From: Collybia mongolica
Taxonomy: Eukaryota; Basidiomycota; Agaricomycetes; Agaricales; Clitocybaceae
Direction: 5' to 3'
NCBI GenBank assembly: GCA_013420905.1
Contig: JAAXNY010000008.1
Coordinates: 1,302,001 to 1,366,000 of the forward strand
Length of the DNA stretch: 64,000 nucleotides
Shown: one piece after another, positions 20,769 through 31,959 of the stretch
How positions within the stretch are numbered: the stretch's first letter is position 1
How the letters are laid out: each line of letters starts with the position of its first letter
Notes under the pieces: generated by a model
What the model saw: the letters and a program-made list of their open reading frames with translations, nothing else
What the model was told of the DNA's origin: nothing
The model's database searches: none
Position numbers and translations under genes: made by a program

Positions 20769-22499
20769 CATATACAAATATCCAACAACAAAAGGTAACC
20801 ATATATATCTAGGCACTTTCCTTAAAAACAAGTCAGCTGGTAAAGTAGGGACTCAGACTCTCAGAGATGGACTGTGTAAAACAATTAACAAACTTGAAAA
20901 TGTAGATCCATATTTATATACTCCAAATATACAACCAACTCAGTAGCTTCTCTGGGGACTTTACACTGAGCTATATGAGCCACACAGACCACACAGACAA
21001 ATGCAGATGTCTGCAGACTAGCTCAGACCCTGTTTGGCAGGGAGCCCAGCTTAATTGGCAGTCTGCATCTGTGCCAAGTCAAAGCTAAGTCCATAAATCC
21101 ACACTGTTAGTTGGATGCTCAGACACAGCTTAAAGCAACTCCTCATGGAGTCAATGCAGACTGTCCAAATTCCTTGCTTAATCATAGTTACCATTGCTTA
21201 TTTAATGCACAAAAATGCAATTTTTTGGAGAGTCAAATACAGGGCCTCAAGGTTACATGTCATGTGCATGAAGCATGCAGATTAACCATTTAGCAATATG
21301 AGCTTGCCAGTCCAAGGTGCTTGTTATTATAATGACCTCCTGCTGCCCACTCTTGGCCATTACTGGCAATGGCTGAGTATTGTTGGTGGGTGCCACATCA
21401 CCCATCAGCCTTGTTGTCAACCACCACCACTACATCCTCAGCTGCCCCTCTCATCACCTCCCTGCCATATGATTGTGTACAATACTGCCAAATACAATGC
21501 CAGGTCCTACTGCCATGGATACCACCACCCTCTCTTACCCACCCCTCTCAGTGATAATAACAACTGCCAAATCACAACAATAAGGGCTGCAACAAGAACC
21601 ACAGAGGCACCTGCCACATCACCAGTGACTGCCTGCCCACATCTGCTAGTGAGCAGCTAGCATGGTGGATATGGGTGGTGCAGTGGTGTATTCCATATGG
21701 TAGAACCATCACCTGGTGAGTGGGTGCACACCCCTGCCCCTGGATGTGCTGTCTAGACCAAGCAGTGCCAACCACCCCAGTGCCCAAACCAGATGTGTGT
21801 CAGGTGAGTACATATGTGCCTCACATCTAGTTGCTCAGATATTCTATTGTATATACACCTATATGCTGCTGTTTACCTTGAGACTACCTTGGTGTAATTC
21901 TATCTACCTTGTGATATGTTTTGATCCCTTTCACAAATATTAGTTTACTTCTTACTGACACTTTACCCCTGTACTATTTGTACACCTCTAGTGGGCTGAT
22001 ATACACTTCTGGTACCTCCACAGTATTTATCCAATGTACATATATGGGCAAGTATTTCACTGATGCACAGCCCCAGACCTTAGACAACCCCCACCCTCTG
22101 GAATACCACTGCATACAGGAGGCCACCTATTACAGTAGCATACAAACACAACCCATCCCTTGCACAACCCATACCAGTAAGTACTAATACAGAATCAAAT
22201 AAGGGGGCAGTAGTAGCTGAGGACAGCAGAGGAGTTGCAGGCTTGTGTGGGGGACAAGTTCTTGTATAGACTTATATTTTGTGTAATATAAGGAAGTAAT
22301 ATCAATTCAAATGCCTATAATAGAAACAAGTTTCCACAGTATTGAAATGTATATCAACCATTCAACATTTAACATTTTATTTCTAGCCTTGCATCCTGGG
22401 TTAATCAAAAACTTATCAGATATGCTAAAAATAGAAATATCATCATCAAAGACAAACTTCAAACAATTGTATATATACCTGTTAAGTGTTTTGTGTTGT
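20769..22499. other. Intergenic, no supported gene
   Basis: The longest frame here (21,298-21,660, 120 codons, His/Pro/Cys-rich) has no recognised motif and no clear coding bias. Nothing else is supported. Confidence 0.4.
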
Positions 22500-23515
22500 G
22501 TTATCACATACTATATTTAACCATACTCATATAGCTAGCCATTGTTAAGATATTGAGCATTATAGATTCCAGGAGCATCCACATTGACTTGTTTGGCTAT
22601 GCTTATGGCCAAGTAATATATAAATGTGATATTAAAATAGATACAACAAGAGGTTATAATTAAATTTGGAAAGGTACAAACAAACATAAAAATACATTTC
22701 CTGGTGTACCCCCTCCATAGATCCAGGAGCAGTAGCAATTTCAATTGTGTCTGTTAGCCTTGTATTTGCTGAGATATGCATCATCTATATTGTGGGAACT
22801 TCATTAATATTGTTTGTTTGGCCAGATGTTGACAAAGTAATATACAGATGATATTTATTTCTAATATGTAGTAAGAAAATTGTTGTTGATAATGTGATTT
22901 GGAAGGGTACAAACAACTACAAACACATATAAACAAACACATCATGTATTGCTTTACAATGTCTAGTAGTAGCATGTCCATCAGCTTTGTATTTGCTGAG
23001 ATAAGTATCATCTATATTGTGGGAAATTTCTTTAGTATTATTGTTTGTTTGGCCAGATGTGTAGTGAAATGATATACAGACAGTATTCATTTACAATATG
23101 TAGCAAGAAATTTGTTGTTGATGAGGTTTAAAAATAGAAAAACAAATACAAACACATACAAACATATACACAAGGTACTACTTCACCATATCTAACACTA
23201 GCAATTTAAATTACATCCATAAGCCTTGTTGTTGTTGAGATATGCAATGATTTATATTGTGGGAACTTTGATGTTATTGTTTGGTTGGCTAGCTGTGTGG
23301 CAAAGTCATATACAAACTTGATATTCATTTGTAACATGCTTGTAGTGAGAGAGCTGCTTTTGATCATGATGTTTGAAGGTGTACAAACAAATACAAATAC
23401 ATATAAATATCTACATTGGGTAGCCCCTCACCATATCTAGTAGTAGCAATTTAAATTGCATCCATAGGTCTTGTCATTCTTGAGATATGCAATGTTTTGT
23501 ATTGTGGGAAAAGTT
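22500..23515. repeat. Tandem array, 227-245-bp units
   Basis: The marker GAGATATGCA, followed by ATCTATATTGTGGGAA or a variant, recurs at 22,771, 22,998, 23,237 and 23,482 (steps 227, 239, 245), with a weaker first copy near 22,550. Each unit has TTGTTTGTTTGGCCAGATGT, AATATGTAG-AAGAAA-TTGTTGTTGAT and GTACAAACAAATACAAACAC. About four and a half AT-rich units; no coding capacity. Confidence 0.88.
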
Positions 23516-23541
23516 TGACCCAATGCGGAACAAGCCTCTTG

Positions 23542-23611
23542 TAATCATGCTTATGTTTGTCAACTACACTGTTAGCTCTAACAGCATAGTTGACAAACGT
23601 AAGCATGATTA
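23542..23611. repeat. 70-bp near-perfect palindrome
   Basis: Left arm TAATCATGCTTATGTTTGTC... and right arm ...GACAAACGTAAGCATGATTA pair over about 35 nt with about four mismatches and essentially no loop. It stands just after the tandem array. The inner TTTGTCAA core resembles the GTTTGNCAAAC palindromes of the array at 2.0-2.9 kb. Confidence 0.9.
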
Positions 23612-23816
23612 TGCAGTGGACAGTTATTAATTAATCCTTGAGATATCCCAAGAAAAAGGCCAATTAACTTGAATTTATATTATTAAATGCAGCCCATGTT
23701 AGCAGTTGCCTTTTTTGCTCAAAATCTGCACGTCAGCTAATTTTGATTCCCACAGTTAGAAAAATATTTCCATGACTACAAAGTCTTACTGATGTACTTC
23801 AAAATGTTTACTGATC

Positions 23817-24420
23817 ATGTTCTAATGAAATCTCGGAACACTTCAAACTTACTAACCGTGGGAAAAACAACACTGGATCTTGTTGGGTATGCTGAATTTT
23901 CCCCGCAAACCCAGGATGATGAACGAGTTACTTATGTAAACATAAGGACTTGTAACAATGAAACATATACAAGGATGGATGAAGAGGTGACGTGGACCCA
24001 GAGGGAAGAGAAACATTTATCATCAAACATTTACGAGTTTCTTGTTGATTGCTATGCACAACGGGAGGCAAGGGGCTATGAAAACTATCAGGAACAATGC
24101 TCTGCATGTGGCTTTGTTTGTAGCCACATTAAATGGCTAGGACAGACATTTTCTCCATGCTTACCTTCTTTCTAATCGAAGAGTATGTTGACCTTCATGA
24201 GGATCACATACAATTTGACAACCATTGCAAATTTCCAACTCTTGGAGGGCAGATTGTTTACAACACATACAACCCCCAACTGAATTTGATTCCCACGGAA
24301 GAGATATTAGGCCACTTTGGATACACAGCATGTACATTTGAAGGCATAGAGGAAAATTGTGTGCATGTCTACCCTTTTATGAAGGTGTGTTGCTCTATTT
24401 TCAAAGCTGGGCAAGGCTGA
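23817..24420 (+). CDS. Conserved-looking hypothetical protein fragment
   Basis: Plus-strand coding sequence SRNTSNLLTVGKTTLDLVGY, EVTWTQREEKHLSSNIYEFL and GYENYQEQCSACGFVCSHIK runs to about 24,135. A probable intron (acceptor ATCGAAG or CGAAGAG near 24,180) leads into EYVDLHEDHIQFDNHCKFPT and NPQLNLIPTEEILGHFGYTA. The 5' end and the 3' end after VHVYPFMKV are not resolved. Part of it (23,817-23,955) is duplicated in inverse orientation at 19,167-19,477. Composition looks coding and the two exons make sense together, but I do not recognise the family. It may belong to a transposable element. Confidence 0.45.
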
Positions 24421-24817
24421 TGAAATTGTATATAGTAAATACTCAACAACACATAGTGGGATATCAACATACTACTGAGCCTGTGCACATACCAAATAAA
24501 ATGGAGCATGAATTGTCTCGCAATGTGCTGCGCTGGAGCCCTTTGATCACATCTCCTGGTTTTTGAGTTGCTGTACATTGTGTTTCTATGGCCAGGGCTT
24601 GGAACAGCGGCACGTCACATTGTGTCACTTAGAGGGCAATTGTTGGTTTTCTTTTCATCTTCAATCAACAAAGTTAGCATAATAATGTGAACCTAGTCCA
24701 TCTCGGCGGTCTCAATGATTGCCTCAGTAAACCAAATGGGAGTATATAGATAAAGAATTCTTCACTTAAATAAATAATAGTTTTTTAAACAAATGTTTCA
24801 TCCTTGAAAGCCTCTTC

Positions 24818-26113
24818 ATGAAGCATCAACTATCCTACAAAATGCCACAGATTCCCATTGCTAACAGCATAGATGAAGCTGTCTACAATCCGGCCAGGTT
24901 TGCAACTGACAGCATAGCACCACCTTCAAACAAGGTCAGTCTCCAACTCATTTCGCACTTACATATCACTATGTATTTATATGGCAGTAACATAGGGCTG
25001 GCAGTCTGGGGAGTGTGAGTCAAACATGCCCTTTGTCAATTAATATTCATTTGGCATGCACTAGGTCCTCAGCTTTGCCAACTCAGACGTCAATTTTCAA
25101 ACACCAGACGGTTTGGCCACCATCCCATTGAAGGGGAATCTTTCGACCTTACCATGTATACCAATTGTGGTGTGAGGGACACCATTTCAAAGTCTCCTGT
25201 TGGATATATGGATCATGAACAAGGTTCAGAGAGAGATCTCAATGAAGTAGATGTTGTTTTATGTGAAGATACATGCCCATCAATGACTTCCACAAAACAA
25301 GGAACTGGGCAGTTCCCTACTAGGCCACTTGTTTTAGCCTCCCTGCTGTTTGTGTTCATAGCCCTGATGGTTCACACGAGAGGCCTGGCACCTCTACATG
25401 TGGATTGGCAGCCCTTAACACTCTATTCTCAACAATCAAGAACAATGGAAGGATACATGCATTGTCTTGAACACTTAGAAGCTCAAATATTGGCCATATC
25501 TCGTGACTGGGTTGGCATGCAGGACTTTGCCCTGCATTACAATGGTGGTCAAGTGGTTGACAAATTGACAACCCTGATCATGGTGGCTAGTAAAGGGTAC
25601 CCAGTCAACAATGCAATTGTTGCACTTGATGATGACTTGCGACCAGGGCAGTGCTGGCAGGTAGAGGGATCATCTGCTCAGCTTGGCATTCACTTGCAGC
25701 ACCCTATTTGTGTGACAAATCTCATGATAGACCATATCCTGAAGGAGTTGGTCAGTGGTGCTCAAAATGCCCCACTCAACATCATTGTGTGGGGACGACC
25801 TGCAGTGAAGTTGGATGGTGGGGATTGGAAAAGAATATGGGGAACAATATTAGCTGGGGAGATACATGGTCCTGTATTGCAAGCCCTCAACACCAGGCAT
25901 GCTCCGCTGATTACAGATGGTCCTCAGTTTCTACCGTTGGCATTTGTCAAATATGATTTGTATGCCTGCAACAATATCCAGACATTCTCAGCTTTGGACA
26001 TTATTGTGAAGTCCAATATTACCTGTCAGTTGGTTGTCTTTGATATTCTCAACAACTGGGGGGCCACATCATTGTGTCTGTATCATGTCAGGGTCCATGG
26101 AGAGGATGTGTAG
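24818..26113 (+). CDS. SUN-domain protein (Sad1/UNC-84 type)
   Basis: Exons 24,818-24,934 and 25,073-26,113 join in phase 0 (intron GTCAGT...CTCAG), giving about 385 residues. The N-terminal about 124 residues are hydrophilic. A single membrane segment follows (LVLASLLFVFIALMVHTRG, about 125-143), then a short spacer and the SUN domain (about 187-385). Recognisable SUN blocks are MQDFALHYNGGQVVDKLT, NAIVALDDDLRPGQCW, GIHLQHPICVTNLMIDH, NIIVWGRP and the C-terminal block DILNNWGATSLCLYHVRVHG. SUN proteins sit in the inner nuclear membrane and bind KASH partners in the perinuclear space; topology here fits (N-terminus nuclear, SUN domain lumenal). The frame is intact although it lies among dead transposons. 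It is shorter than typical SUN proteins and lacks an evident coiled coil. It may be one of several paralogues. Confidence 0.8.
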
Positions 26114-26309
26114 CAAATAATACAATACATATATGTATGGTGTAATCCATGATATTGGACTTTGACTTTGAAATATCCTATGAATTATATATCTATCTGA
26201 TGATTTCTCACCATAAGGGTGCCATCACAAATGGTGTAAAACCACTAATTTATAGCTTTAAATAATTTCATTACAACACTTTTATACAAGGCTGCTCGGC
26301 TTTGTCCAC

Positions 26310-26850
26310 TTATATGTCCCGCAAAATTGATTGAATAACTTGCCTGTAATTATACAAGATTTCAGACGTTTTCTGGACCATGCACTGTTCGATGATGCAC
26401 AACTGAGTACATTTTATCACAAGATGCTTCTTGGTTGGCATTTCTGAACCCAAAGGTTGGGTGTGGCCCACGTACATCCCAAGATCATCAAGCAACATAT
26501 GCAAGATCACTGAGATGGACTGAAAGAAAGTGAGGTTGTGTGCTCCAGGATCTTCCAGCAACAAGTGCAAGATCACTGAAACAGTACACATATACAGAGG
26601 TTGATGTTCTGTGCAAGTCCAGAGCAGGGGTAGAATGTTCGTTAGCAAAAGGCGGCAATTATTGGCACCCAGTATTGGCGCATGTTAGCTAAGACAGTGG
26701 GGTATGCCTCTACATGCGCTGTAAAACTGGATAAAAGGTCCATGAAATTAACATCATTAGCATAATGCATGACATTTTCAATGATACTGAAGTCTGAGCG
26801 GCAGGCAATAAAGGCCTCAAATTGACGCCAGAGGTCATCCAGTTGGACCT
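26310..26850 (-). pseudogene. Fragment of a repeat-bearing hypothetical gene (F-box-gene-like)
   Basis: A minus-strand exon follows an acceptor TTTTCTTTTAG near 26,849 and reads VQLDDLWRQFEAFIACRSDF, then VMHYANDVNFMDLLSSFTAH and LANMRQYWVPIIAAFC, to a TAA at 26,642-26,644. Below it a second frame contains two tandem units, CTVSVILHLLLEDPG and SISVILHMLLDDLG. The DNA of these units (CCAGGATCTTCCAGCAACA and onward) matches the repeat at 31,960-33,200, where an F-box-like segment is also found. Function unknown; probably a broken member of that family. Confidence 0.45.
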
Positions 26851-27759
26851 AAAAGAAAATACCTTATTAATAGAAATAGCAGGTTACGAGGGGTTGGAAT
26901 ACAAACAATTGCTTCAAATTCCATCATTCAATGCTCATATGATGAGGTGGGGAATGTTGTTGGAACCTTTGAGGGCTTCAGCAGGGGAAATGGTAGGGGG
27001 AGTGGGTGGGTATTATGTGTACACACCTGCTGTCGTGCCACCAGTAAGTCAGCCTTTCAACTCCAAGCCAATGCCATAGCCATTGTTGAGGGTCCATGGT
27101 AATGGCACTGTGGTTGATATAATAATAATGGCTCATGATGTGTCACAAAATCGTTGATATTGATGCTTTGTTGGTTTCTTAAATTCCAATCACAAGTATC
27201 CGAGCTGTGATATTAAATTGTGTATTTTTGAATGTTGCCGTGGGATACTTTTTCTATTAGCACTATTCCAATCTGATTATAATATGTTCAAATTACGAGT
27301 TTAAATTACATTTGCCCAAGAAACAATGTACCAACGGAGCCCTAAATAGCTAGCATAAGAAGGATGGGAAGAGTGTATTTTTTGATGAAGACTGATCCTG
27401 CCATGTAAGTTCCTGTGGGGAAATAACCCATTGTTATCCATCCTGCTGGTCTCCATCCTGAGCCTGATCCTTGTCCTGATTTCACCCTGCCTTGCATTTT
27501 CCCTGCAGCCTCCGATTTTTGTGACAAATTCTATTGCCCAATGGAACACCAACACGTTTGACTAGAGATCTTTGGGGGGGTGCTGGGCTAGAACAAATTG
27601 TGGCAGGTGGTGGGCAGAGGGTGGGAATAACTGGGTAATGCAAAGCTGGTACTTGCAGGGGTGTCGGATATGGGCTATACATGAACATTGCTTGAGGGCC
27701 ATAAGCAAAGACTGGGAAACCACCATTCAGTGGGGGGCCACTCGCTGTAGCCAGAAGCC
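26851..27759. other. Intergenic, no gene seen
   Basis: Only short frames without recognised motifs. No repeat shared with the rest of the window was noticed. Confidence 0.4.
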
Positions 27760-28221
27760 TTGGTTGAAGCAGAGAATATGCGGATTGACTTTGGTAAGGT
27801 GAAAACTCTGAGTAGGTTTGGTGGTAATGTTGGAGATTCAGGTTATGGGGGTGACTACTGGGTCCAGTGTGTCAAGCTTGAGCAGGAGCTTCAGGATAAT
27901 AGTGCCAAGGGGACGGGCTATAATGGCTTCTCACTCGGAGCTCTTGGCCATGACTGGGAACATGGTGTCAGGGAGATGGACTACGGTAGTCTCTCAATCA
28001 CAATTCTTGGTTGTAAGGGGCGGAAGGGAAACAGCAATGGCGTTCAAGGGATCAGCTGTGATAATGGTCCATTGATGGGAGGCGTTGTGAAGAATGATTG
28101 TGGTAGGGGTCATGGAATAGAGATACTTGGCTACCCATTGGAGATGAAGGCCAATGATGAGAGTGTTGGGGAGATGGGCTGTGGTGACAACCCCTCAATC
28201 AAAATTCTTGTGTATAAATAG
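27760..28221 (+). other. Gly-rich open frame with internal repetition, doubtful
   Basis: A 153-codon plus-strand frame rich in Gly and Asp. Its DNA is internally repetitive: GAGATGGACTACGGT, GAGATGGGCTGTGGT and, beyond the stop, GAGATGGACTATGATTGTG. No signal peptide, domain or upstream exon is evident. It may be a by-product of a degenerate repeat. Confidence 0.2.
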
Positions 28222-28831
28222 GGGATGGGGAACAACTATAAGGGCGGCGAGATGGACTATGATTGTGACTTCTTGAAGTGCAATGACTGCTCTCTCTTCA
28301 AAATCTTTTGTTACAGGATGGAGATTGAGAAAGATTATAGCGTGAGGAGGAAGTACACTGGTAGTCAGAATATGTGCTAACGCAGGATCATTTGTACTGG
28401 CGTTGACTATTTTTCTGGCCAGATGATGTCCTACTTCTCCCTCCCAAGTCTTGTTTGATGCTAAGGGACAGTGGGCAACCATGAGCCAAGTCCAGCGTTG
28501 ATGAACACCTTCACTTTCGCAGTCTCGCTCTTGTCACTGAATCTGTCTCTTGGGATATCCAGCTTTCTGCAGCCATATGGGTAGCTGCAAGATATGTTGT
28601 ATGGTCTACAAACTGGACATCAAGTCTTGACCCCTGGAATTGGGTGCCGGTATAGTATCCATGAGTACAGAAGGTGTCGCCCTCATTGATCATTGAAATC
28701 CATGCCACATGGTCACCTTTCCTTTCCATTGATCTCAAAATTTTGATAACGCCGACACCATAATGAGAAGCAAATTCACGAAGATCCACCAAAAATGCAT
28801 GCCAGCTATCACTAGACCCAAAGGGCAACAC
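28195..28831 (-). pseudogene. Unrecognised coding remnant
   Basis: Two adjoining minus-strand frames (28,831-28,511 and 28,482-28,195) have coding-like composition: LPFGSSDSWHAFLVDLREFA, IKILRSMERKGDHVAWISMI, KTWEGEVGHHLARKIVN and ILTTSVLPPHAIIFLNLHPV. They could be two exons of one gene. No family is recognised and no start is visible. Confidence 0.35.
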
Positions 28832-29180
28832 ATGGAGATATGTTGAACTATGATCAGCTGATGGTATTGTTATGGCTGGGTGTGGGGATGGAGGGTACTG
28901 GTCAAGGTTGTAATCAATTATACTTTTTGGGGAGGAGCCAAGGGAAACAGATATGTCATTACAGGGTGAACAAATTCATTTCCCTGGTAGGGAGAGCGGG
29001 GCGGGTGAGAGGGGGGTTCAGGTTCCCAAAATCCCTCAGCGTCAATTGGTCTGTTGATGTCATTGTTACAAAGGATTCCTTCATTGTTTGAGATGGTACC
29101 ATAGTCAAGATTACAGTAGTTGATATGCGCTTGGGCTCCTTGACCAGCGAAACATTTTCAAATGACTTGACCTCCAAGCT

Positions 29181-29626
29181 TCAGGTCAGGAGATTGGCTT
29201 GTTCTGACAATGCAAATTTCTGTGGCAAAGGACCCATTTCATTGACCGGAAGGGAAGGTGATAAACTAGAAGAGGTAGATGAGTTCTGCCCATTGCGGAA
29301 GAACAAAATATACCTCAGTTCAACTACAGTTGTCTCAGGGTCAACAACCAATTCGGCATCTGTGACCATTGAGTTCCCTTCCCCAGCACTGGCCACCAGC
29401 AGTGCGGGCTTCCTGACCAACACATTCCCCCGCACCTGCTCTACTTCATCTGATAAAGATGCCCACCCAGAAAGTGTGGATTTGCCCAGTAATTCAGGAT
29501 CCTCTACTGACACATGGGCTTGTTCTGGAGTATGTTCCACTTCCCCCACAGTGGCAGGGTGGATCCCCAGCTTGAAATCTCCAGAAGGAATTTCTTCTTT
29601 TTCTGCCATAAGCCCCTTGACCAGAA
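29181..29626 (-). pseudogene. Acidic hypothetical protein remnant, cut by a Tc1 fragment
   Basis: A minus-strand frame, open from the Tc1 fragment edge downward: CILVKGLMAEKEEIPSGDFK, EVEHTPEQAHVSVEDPELLG and GWASLSDEVEQVRGNVLVRK. The piece at 30,231-30,376 (SGKESFLAKEGAEGGTSLVG, then VDPEIVANPRY) on the far side of the Tc1 fragment has a similar character and may be an upstream exon. The family is unknown. The opposite strand is also open over most of this stretch, which lowers confidence. Confidence 0.35.
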
Positions 29627-30230
29627 TACACATTGGGACGGTTTTTTGACCTACATCTCCAAAGTCTCTATTTACACAATTAATACTTGGTATGACCACC
29701 TTTTGCCTTAATAACTGCTTGAACCCTTCTAGGCATGCTTTCTATAAGTGTCTGGCATGTTTCTGGTGGAATTCCATTCCATTCCACTACCACCCTATCC
29801 CACAACTCATGTACTCCTTTGGGGGCTGTTGGGTACTGTATTTCTTAAGTGCCTTCTTCAACACTACCCAGAGATGTTCAATGGGGTTGATGTCAGGGGA
29901 TTGTGCTGGCCAGACCATAACATCAATGTTGTTGTCTTCAAACCACTTGGTTGCCTTGTTGGATGCATGTTTGGGGTCATTGTCCTGCTGAAACATCCTC
30001 TCTCCCTCTGGCATCTCCAGCTTTTCAAAGCTTTCCACTACTCCCCCATCCAAAATCTGGCAGTATTGGTCTGCATTCATAATCCCCTGGACCTCTGTAA
30101 GCACTCCTACTCCATTCCACCCCATACAACCCCACACCATAAGATTATTTCCTCCTCCATGTTTGACAGTAGGAGTGGTGGTTCTGTCAGAAAGTGGTTC
30201 TCCCTTCTTCTTCCAAGTATAGAAGGTGAG
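29627..30230 (-). mobile_element. Truncated Tc1/mariner element (C-terminal half of transposase)
   Basis: The minus strand encodes the C-terminal half of the same transposase family as at 41,914: TVKHGGGNNLMVWGCMGWNG, QQDNDPKHASNKATKWFEDN and PAQSPDINPIEHLW (second D and the E of the triad). A frameshift near 29,815 separates it from ELWDRVVVEWNGIPPETCQ and the end GGHTKY, stop near 29,680. The 5' half is lost at about 30,230. The 3' end keeps a single short terminal motif (CATTGGGACGGTTTTTTGACC at 29,631-29,651) instead of the long inverted repeat of the intact copy. Confidence 0.85.
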
Positions 30231-30376
30231 CTAGAAGAGAGATTTAAAAGCTACGTCTAGTGAAAAAGAAATTCTGACATACCTCGGATTGGCTACAATC
30301 TCAGGGTCAACATCCCCAACCAAAGATGTTCCTCCCTCAGCTCCTTCCTTGGCCAAAAAAGACTCCTTGCCTGACA
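30231..30376 (-). pseudogene. Short host-gene remnant between two transposons
   Basis: Minus-strand reading SGKESFLAKEGAEGGTSLVG then DVDPEIVANPRYVRISF. It is bounded by the Tc1 fragment at 30,230 and by copy B of the 0.9-kb element at 30,377. Across copy B the frame can be read on as EVLSGKESF if the element and one CTGACA repeat are removed. Confidence 0.4.
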
Positions 30377-31341
30377 CACTAACTTGGGTGGAGTGGGCCA
30401 ACACACTGTGTGACAGGTACTCATTCTTTAATTCTTTTCTTAGGAGAAATAAGTCCATTCTATATTCAGGAAGTTGTAAAAATGACTAGAAACAATGTAG
30501 ATGATAGTTTATAGAGGTCATGTGACCATGGGAAAATGTTACCAAGTAAACAAGCAATGCCTGTGCACAAAGCCCAATGCCATAGCTTGCCTGGTTATGG
30601 AGAGAACACAAAAACCATCAGAACTAACTTTTACCAGGATCATGTACACTAAATAAGCATTCAGATTGTTGTCATGTATTTGGTATACTTATGTGGTGGA
30701 ATAGATCATGTGACATGTGTCAATAAATAGAGAAATCAATCTTATTGTATTTCAGGTAAATATAGTAGTAGTTGTTGATTATTCCAATGTTTAGTGTAAT
30801 TTCCCACAAGGGTCATGTTTGGTCAGGGTCATTGTTGCTATGAGATGTTTGTTCACCCATGGCATAACACACAGACCTTCAAAACTAGCTGAATCGGGAC
30901 ATTTCTGATATTTTGCTCAAAATGGACTGTGGGAAAATTATGCTCAACAAGGAAATTGTAGAGCCATGTTTGTATATTCCAAACATATAAAACATATAAA
31001 AACAAAGTTAATAGCTTTACTGGTTGTGGAGAAAATCACAAAATAAATTTTGAAATGCAACACTTTGAAATATTAGATATGCATAATTTTGATGGCATCA
31101 TCAAAAGCATTATGTAAGCATCCAAAATACATGCAAATTATGTCACAATACTTTGTATTTGTGGAGAAATGCTGTAAAAAGCCATAAGAGAAGAAAAATC
31201 CCATTATGGAAATATTTTCCCACAGTGTTGAAATGTGAATCAATGAATGAATCAATGAATGAATCAATGAATCAACTTTTTGCCCGAAAACGGGGTTGAT
31301 AAAGAACTCGTCTTTAGTAAACTAAAGAACTTGTAATATAT
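30377..31341 (-). mobile_element. 0.9-kb non-autonomous element, copy B
   Basis: 965 bp, reverse orientation relative to copy A, with full ends. It is flanked by the 6-bp direct repeat CTGACA (30,371-30,376 and 31,342-31,347). The right end reads AGTAAACTAAAGAACTTGTAATATAT, a sequence that also stands at the outer end of copy D, suggesting a terminal inverted repeat of about 26 bp. No open frame of note. Confidence 0.85.
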
Positions 31342-31959
31342 CTGACAGGACTTCTCAAACGTTGCCCATGGCCTTTGTGGTATATTGCACCAAAAATCAT
31401 GATCAAGATTCAAGTACACTTTATGCTTTTCAGAACGTATGAAAGCATTTACATGCTTCAAATTCAAGATGACAGGGACTACTGCTACCAATATGGTGAA
31501 TGTTTGACACATAGGCACAACAGAACTAGAGCTTGGAGAAAACTTGTCAAGAGTGCAAAATGATGTTGGCCAAATGTAGATATGCTATCATTTGTGATTG
31601 ACAACCTATTTGAAACTACCAAATGATTATGGAAACCCATACTTGTGGCCACAACATTGGCGTATACATGTTAAGATGGTGCTAAGCACACATGTCATAT
31701 GAAGAGAACTAAGGTAAATCTCCATGTTATCCCAGAAAGACACTGAGTCTCAGAACCTCGTGGGCCTGGGGCAATGCTACCCATTTTCTGAATTGAAAAG
31801 CTGATTTTCATTTGACACCTGAAAAGAGCAAAAGCAGGGTTGGAGTACAAGTAGCTGGTCCTTTGTGAAAAGGTTGTCCTGAGAATAGTCTTCAGTAAAG
31901 GCCAAGGGGTAAGTCCCCCATGCCCTGGATGTATGAGTGAATAAACCAGGAATAAGGTC
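31342..31959. other. Intergenic, no gene seen
   Basis: Short frames only; no recognised feature. Confidence 0.4.

Noticed and set aside
21298..21660. 120-codon His/Pro/Cys-rich frame as a secreted or zinc protein
   Set aside because: No signal peptide, irregular Cys spacing, no supporting exon; composition follows local CCACCA-type repeats.
29125..29649. Plus-strand 174-codon Ser/Thr-rich frame
   Set aside because: It overlaps a minus-strand frame and the end of the Tc1 fragment, has no recognised motif, and its Ser richness is explained by the acidic codons of the opposite strand. Not fully excluded.
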